Below, in pieces: positions 60,100 through 64,000 of a DNA stretch of 64,000 bases. Location: positions 8,185,703-8,249,702 of the forward strand of contig JASFXZ010000001.1 in the NCBI GenBank assembly GCA_032209605.1, in the 5' to 3' direction. Each line of letters starts with the position of its first letter. Positions within the stretch are counted from its first letter, which is position 1. A program made the translations under genes and the position numbers. The stretch comes from Mactromeris polynyma. Its lineage: Eukaryota > Mollusca > Bivalvia > Venerida > Mactridae. A model generated the notes under the pieces. The model had not been told where the DNA came from. It made no database searches and saw only the letters and a list, made by a program, of their open reading frames with translations.

Positions 60100-63000
60100 T
60101 AAGTGTTATAAGTGCCTTGTTGCTAATTTTGTATAAAATCAAAAGGTTATTAATAGGGACTACTTTTTACACACGTGCTGTGATTCGGCTATTTATGTAA
60201 CTAGTTACATATGATATTTATGTCACTGCTTTATGCCACTCCTGGAGTGCAAGTCATGTGATAAAATGCGTTATTTTAAAATAACATTTCCAAACCTTAC
60301 ATACAAACGTACGTACTACGTGGCATCCCCGTAATAATTTAATCTATCTTTCAAACATATTGTTGTTACTGCAGATTTTGAAAATGACTTTGTTATTATT
60401 TATTGTTTTAGCATTTTAATAATGCTTATTTTTTATGTTTTTCTTTATGTAAAAAAATATGCATTTATGAAGGCCTATTCCGAGATAAGTTTATGTATGT
60501 TTTTATGTGCATATCTTAATGAGTTACCTTCAATAAATAAAGTTTTTCATCATTATAAGTATTATTAATTATTATTATTATTATTATTATTATTGATATA
60601 AGTTATCAACATAAGACCGGAAGAAATACCATTACAATTCAACCTGTTGAATAAAATGGATAACTCTCCATACCATGTGAAACGTTGGTTGAGTTCAGGA
60701 AAACAGAATTATCCAAGAATAAGTGTTACAAAGAGTTGGTCCCACAAACAAATGTCTCAAGTTTGTTTTAGAAAATGTGTTTTAGTAAATATAATGAGTC
60801 ATTTATGGGAGATTTCCAACTTTATTTCTTGACGTTATTGCGGCAATAAAGCATCGAGACAAAATATTGCCTACTGTCTACGATGATTAAAGTTGTATAA
60901 CCAAACAGCACTTGTTCTGTCGTTTAGTTCCTGTATGAAAGCATCATACAGACTGATTGCGTGGAAAGATTTCCCCATATTTATATACCAGGCTATAAAT
61001 GTGTAATTTCGCCCGTTTCTCTGTAATTGATTTTCTTTCGGAACTTGTTACACTTTCTTTTATTGTATCATTGTCTATTATTGTCTATATAATGATAATT
61101 GCTCTTATGATACCCAAAGAATGGACACTGTTGTTAAGCAATCGATAATCTTCCGATCGCACCACGCAAGTCTGAGGTGCCAAGGGACATTACCAATCAG
61201 TACCAAATGTGTCATTAACGATAAACAATTCGATTGTACTCCGATATACAACCCGGCGATACTTCCGAGACAAAACTACCGTAACATATTTCTGGTAGAG
61301 AACTGGAAAACTCCTCTCTAATGCTTCATGGCGCATTGGGACATTAAATAATGAACACAGAGCGTGCGTGAACGCGCCTTAGGCAAACCAATTGAATGAA
61401 TTCGATTTCAAGACCCATTATAAGACAAATAGGCATCAGGATCTATTTGTTAGCGGCGAAATATTTACGAAAGCGTATGGCGGCACGGATTCAATAAAAT
61501 CGTCCAACTAAGTAATAGACAAACAAAGTGACGTAATTGGGTAAGCGTGGGGATCAATACGATATAAAAGTTTACACTGATGGCTTTCTAGTAATAAATG
61601 TCAGCATGGATCAAACATACGCCATTGTATGGATATTTAAAACGACTACGATTTCTTTTGTCCTTGGTGTACAGATATTGAGCCGATGAAAACGATATGT
61701 AGAGAACAAAATGTGAGTACGCACTAAAGCCGAGATCTAATTTTTTATACAGTAGTGTTACACCTCACTTAAGTAAGAGGTTTGTTTTTGCTTTTCATGG
61801 GAAATACATAACACAGTATTAACAATGTGCTCCAGGCATTGTACTTGACGGCTACTTGTTTGTTGTAAACATTTAACGGAAATCTTCCGTTTGAAATCTT
61901 TAAAATATTAAAACGAAGTTTGACTCACAAATTACACAAACCATACATTAGAATGAGTAAGTAAGTATGTGGACGTCACATGCCAGGACCGAATATCAAT
62001 ACCACATTTATAAATAAACCTGTTACACATAGGACCAACAATCGGGAAGTTAGACAACTATATCAAACAAATTGTTTATATATTCTGTCCAGAACATCAA
62101 ATTCTGTTATTCCTAACGTAATTAGCCAATGTTGTTACACGGCTTCTTAATATTGTCTAAGCGTTTTCTATCGCTTCCAATAATACCAGGAATCTAGAAT
62201 TGAGATCGGCGGAGGAACATTTTGTCGGACCGCCATATTGTAATGCCGTACAGTCACGCGCATATGCGGCATTATGTCCCGTTTTGGCACTTTCTGAACG
62301 GTATTTGACATGAAACAAACACATTCAAGCGAACATTGAGCTACAAGTATGACTGATGATTGCTCATTATACATCAACTGGGGAGGTTTGATTAATTCCG
62401 TGGTTCTATCCCAAAAACTGCGCCAAATTATTACAGTACCAAATGGTTATGGCTTTCTCGATGGATGTAACCGTTACGATGGAAACCCTTATTCCTAGCA
62501 GAAAAATGCGGCGCTGTATAACAACAGACATCAATAATTAACGCTGAGAATGGATGGTAGAGACGATTGTCAAGAACCAAATGAGCTATTTAAACTGAAA
62601 CTAATGAAGGATGTTGAGTTTTACAAATTACCGTCATATTTAGGTTTTGCCGAGTTGCTGTCTAAGAATGTACAAATGTTGTGACATGAAGCGTGTTGTA
62701 TTACATAAGTGAGATGTTTTGGTATTAAGCAAGTAATATTCTGAAAATAAACTTAAGGATGTACACGACAAAATACAGACAGTAATTACTGTTTTTATAA
62801 GAACATTAATCCATTCCCCTCTTTATGTGCAAACATATACACTAATTAATACTATGCTACTCTATTTATATTCACTTCTACTTTCACAAACTGACATTCT
62901 GAGCAACACCTTTGAATGCTACAATTTACTCCACTTGAAAGTATTCAGCCCTTACCTAAACCTGACCTAACCTGAAAAGTTATAGAATTGGGGCAATATT

Positions 63001-64000
63001 ACAGAAACACCGTAAGTAAAATTCCAGCCTTTTTCCTCAAGATTAAATTTTCCATAACTGGTTATTTTACATACAGGCTATTATATGGTCAAATCAAGAG
63101 TGATAAATGAGTATTAATATGTTGTTGTTATTATCATTACAAAGCATAACAGTTCAATGTGGTTTTTGAATTACATCCATTTGAAGTTAAGATGCTTCTG
63201 TAATACGGACCCTGAGTTCATACAAGTGAAACATTCACTCAAACAACCCTGTCCAAGCAGTATTTCCCAAAAGGACTGATTTGAATATTTACTAATCTAA
63301 ATACAGTAAAGGACACTAACTAAATCTCTCCGTACGTACCTAATGACAAGTATTTACGTACTAAATACACAGTGCTGACCATTTAATGCCACTCCAGTAC
63401 ATCATTGTGTGCCCGAGGCGAGGACATATACATATTATGTATCATTAATTATAGAGCAGTATAATGTTAAAAGTTCATACACTTATTTGTGTACATGTGC
63501 TTTGTGTCACATACTATATACGCAAGTTGTGTGAATCTCGAATGAATAAGCTTAATTACCCACATTCAGATAGCTCTGAAAATAATTTTACCAGATTTTA
63601 TACTTCATTTTATACACATTCAGTCGGACCACGTTCATTCGAATTTATATTTCGAATCATACATGGTTTCGAATAGCCCATTTAAATTCGACGTGCCTGT
63701 AAGAAAGATCCATCGGGACCTGATATTTATTTCGGATGGTACCAAGTATTCGGATGGTAGGTTGTCGAATAAACGAGGCCCGACTGCATAAACATTATAG
63801 GCATTTATGTCGTTGAAACCCTGAAGTTTTTTCACAAAATACACGATAGTGTTAAGTACACAAACAGACATGCAAGAGAACAGAATAAAGTTGTTTTGAG
63901 AAGTATGTTCCAAATTTAGGAGATTGTGTTTCGAGAATGGATGTTAACACAAACTTAGATTTCGCCTCAGGGTGACGTTCTGCGACCGGCTAATGTACAA
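60100..64000. other. No gene recognised
   Basis: It contains an ATT microsatellite at about 60563-60595. Open frames at 60647, 61121, 62168, 63464 and 63635 show no domain and no splice-supported partner. It may include the promoter or first exon of tetraspanin B, but nothing in the sequence fixes that. Confidence 0.45.

Overview
This is a eukaryotic, AT-rich, intron-rich, repeat-laden window. It looks like a mollusc, most likely a bivalve. That is an inference from repeat style (tRNA-headed SINE-like elements of a type I associate with clams, many short inverted-repeat transposons, minisatellites) and from the tetraspanins; no ribosomal or mitochondrial marker is present to settle it. Almost none of the open reading frames longer than 60 codons is a gene. 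The real coding sequence is in short exons that must be joined across GT-AG introns.

Two genes can be supported. Both are tetraspanins and paralogues of each other. Gene A (+ strand, 9796-23926) has six recognisable coding exons: the end of TM1 through TM2, TM3, EC2 part 1, EC2 with the CCG motif, EC2 with PESCC, GC plus TM4, then a TM4/acidic tail exon (seven exons counting the two EC2/TM4 pieces separately). The exon with its start and the first half of TM1 was not found. Gene B (- strand, 57964-47658) has seven coding exons, including the TM1 exon; its initiator methionine is presumably on a further upstream exon. The genes converge tail to tail, about 24 kb between stop codons. Exon lengths 201, 75 and 120 bp are identical in the two genes, and the order of intron phases (0,0,0,1,...,0) is conserved. 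Gene A has one extra intron, inside a stretch that is a single 221-bp exon in gene B.

Layout: 1-9.8 kb, upstream of or in the first intron of gene A, with a TIR element carrying 65-bp tandem repeats, a hAT-like MITE nested in another repeat, and a 15-bp minisatellite. 9.8-23.9 kb, gene A; its largest intron holds a 2.9-kb 41-bp satellite with a higher-order period of about 30 monomers. 24-30 kb, probable long 3' UTR/flank with a 17-bp minisatellite. 30-44 kb, intergenic, with SINEs, hairpin elements and a 974-bp TIR transposon nested in an older repeat. 44-47.6 kb, probable 3' flank of gene B. 47.6-58 kb, gene B, with an AGAGC microsatellite, a 45-bp minisatellite beside a splice donor and a SINE-like element in introns. 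58-64 kb, upstream of gene B, mostly featureless except for a composite foldback element.

Tetraspanins are four-pass membrane organisers that group partner proteins into microdomains; partners and subfamily cannot be read from the sequence. I see no CRISPR array, operon, bacterial system or viral gene.
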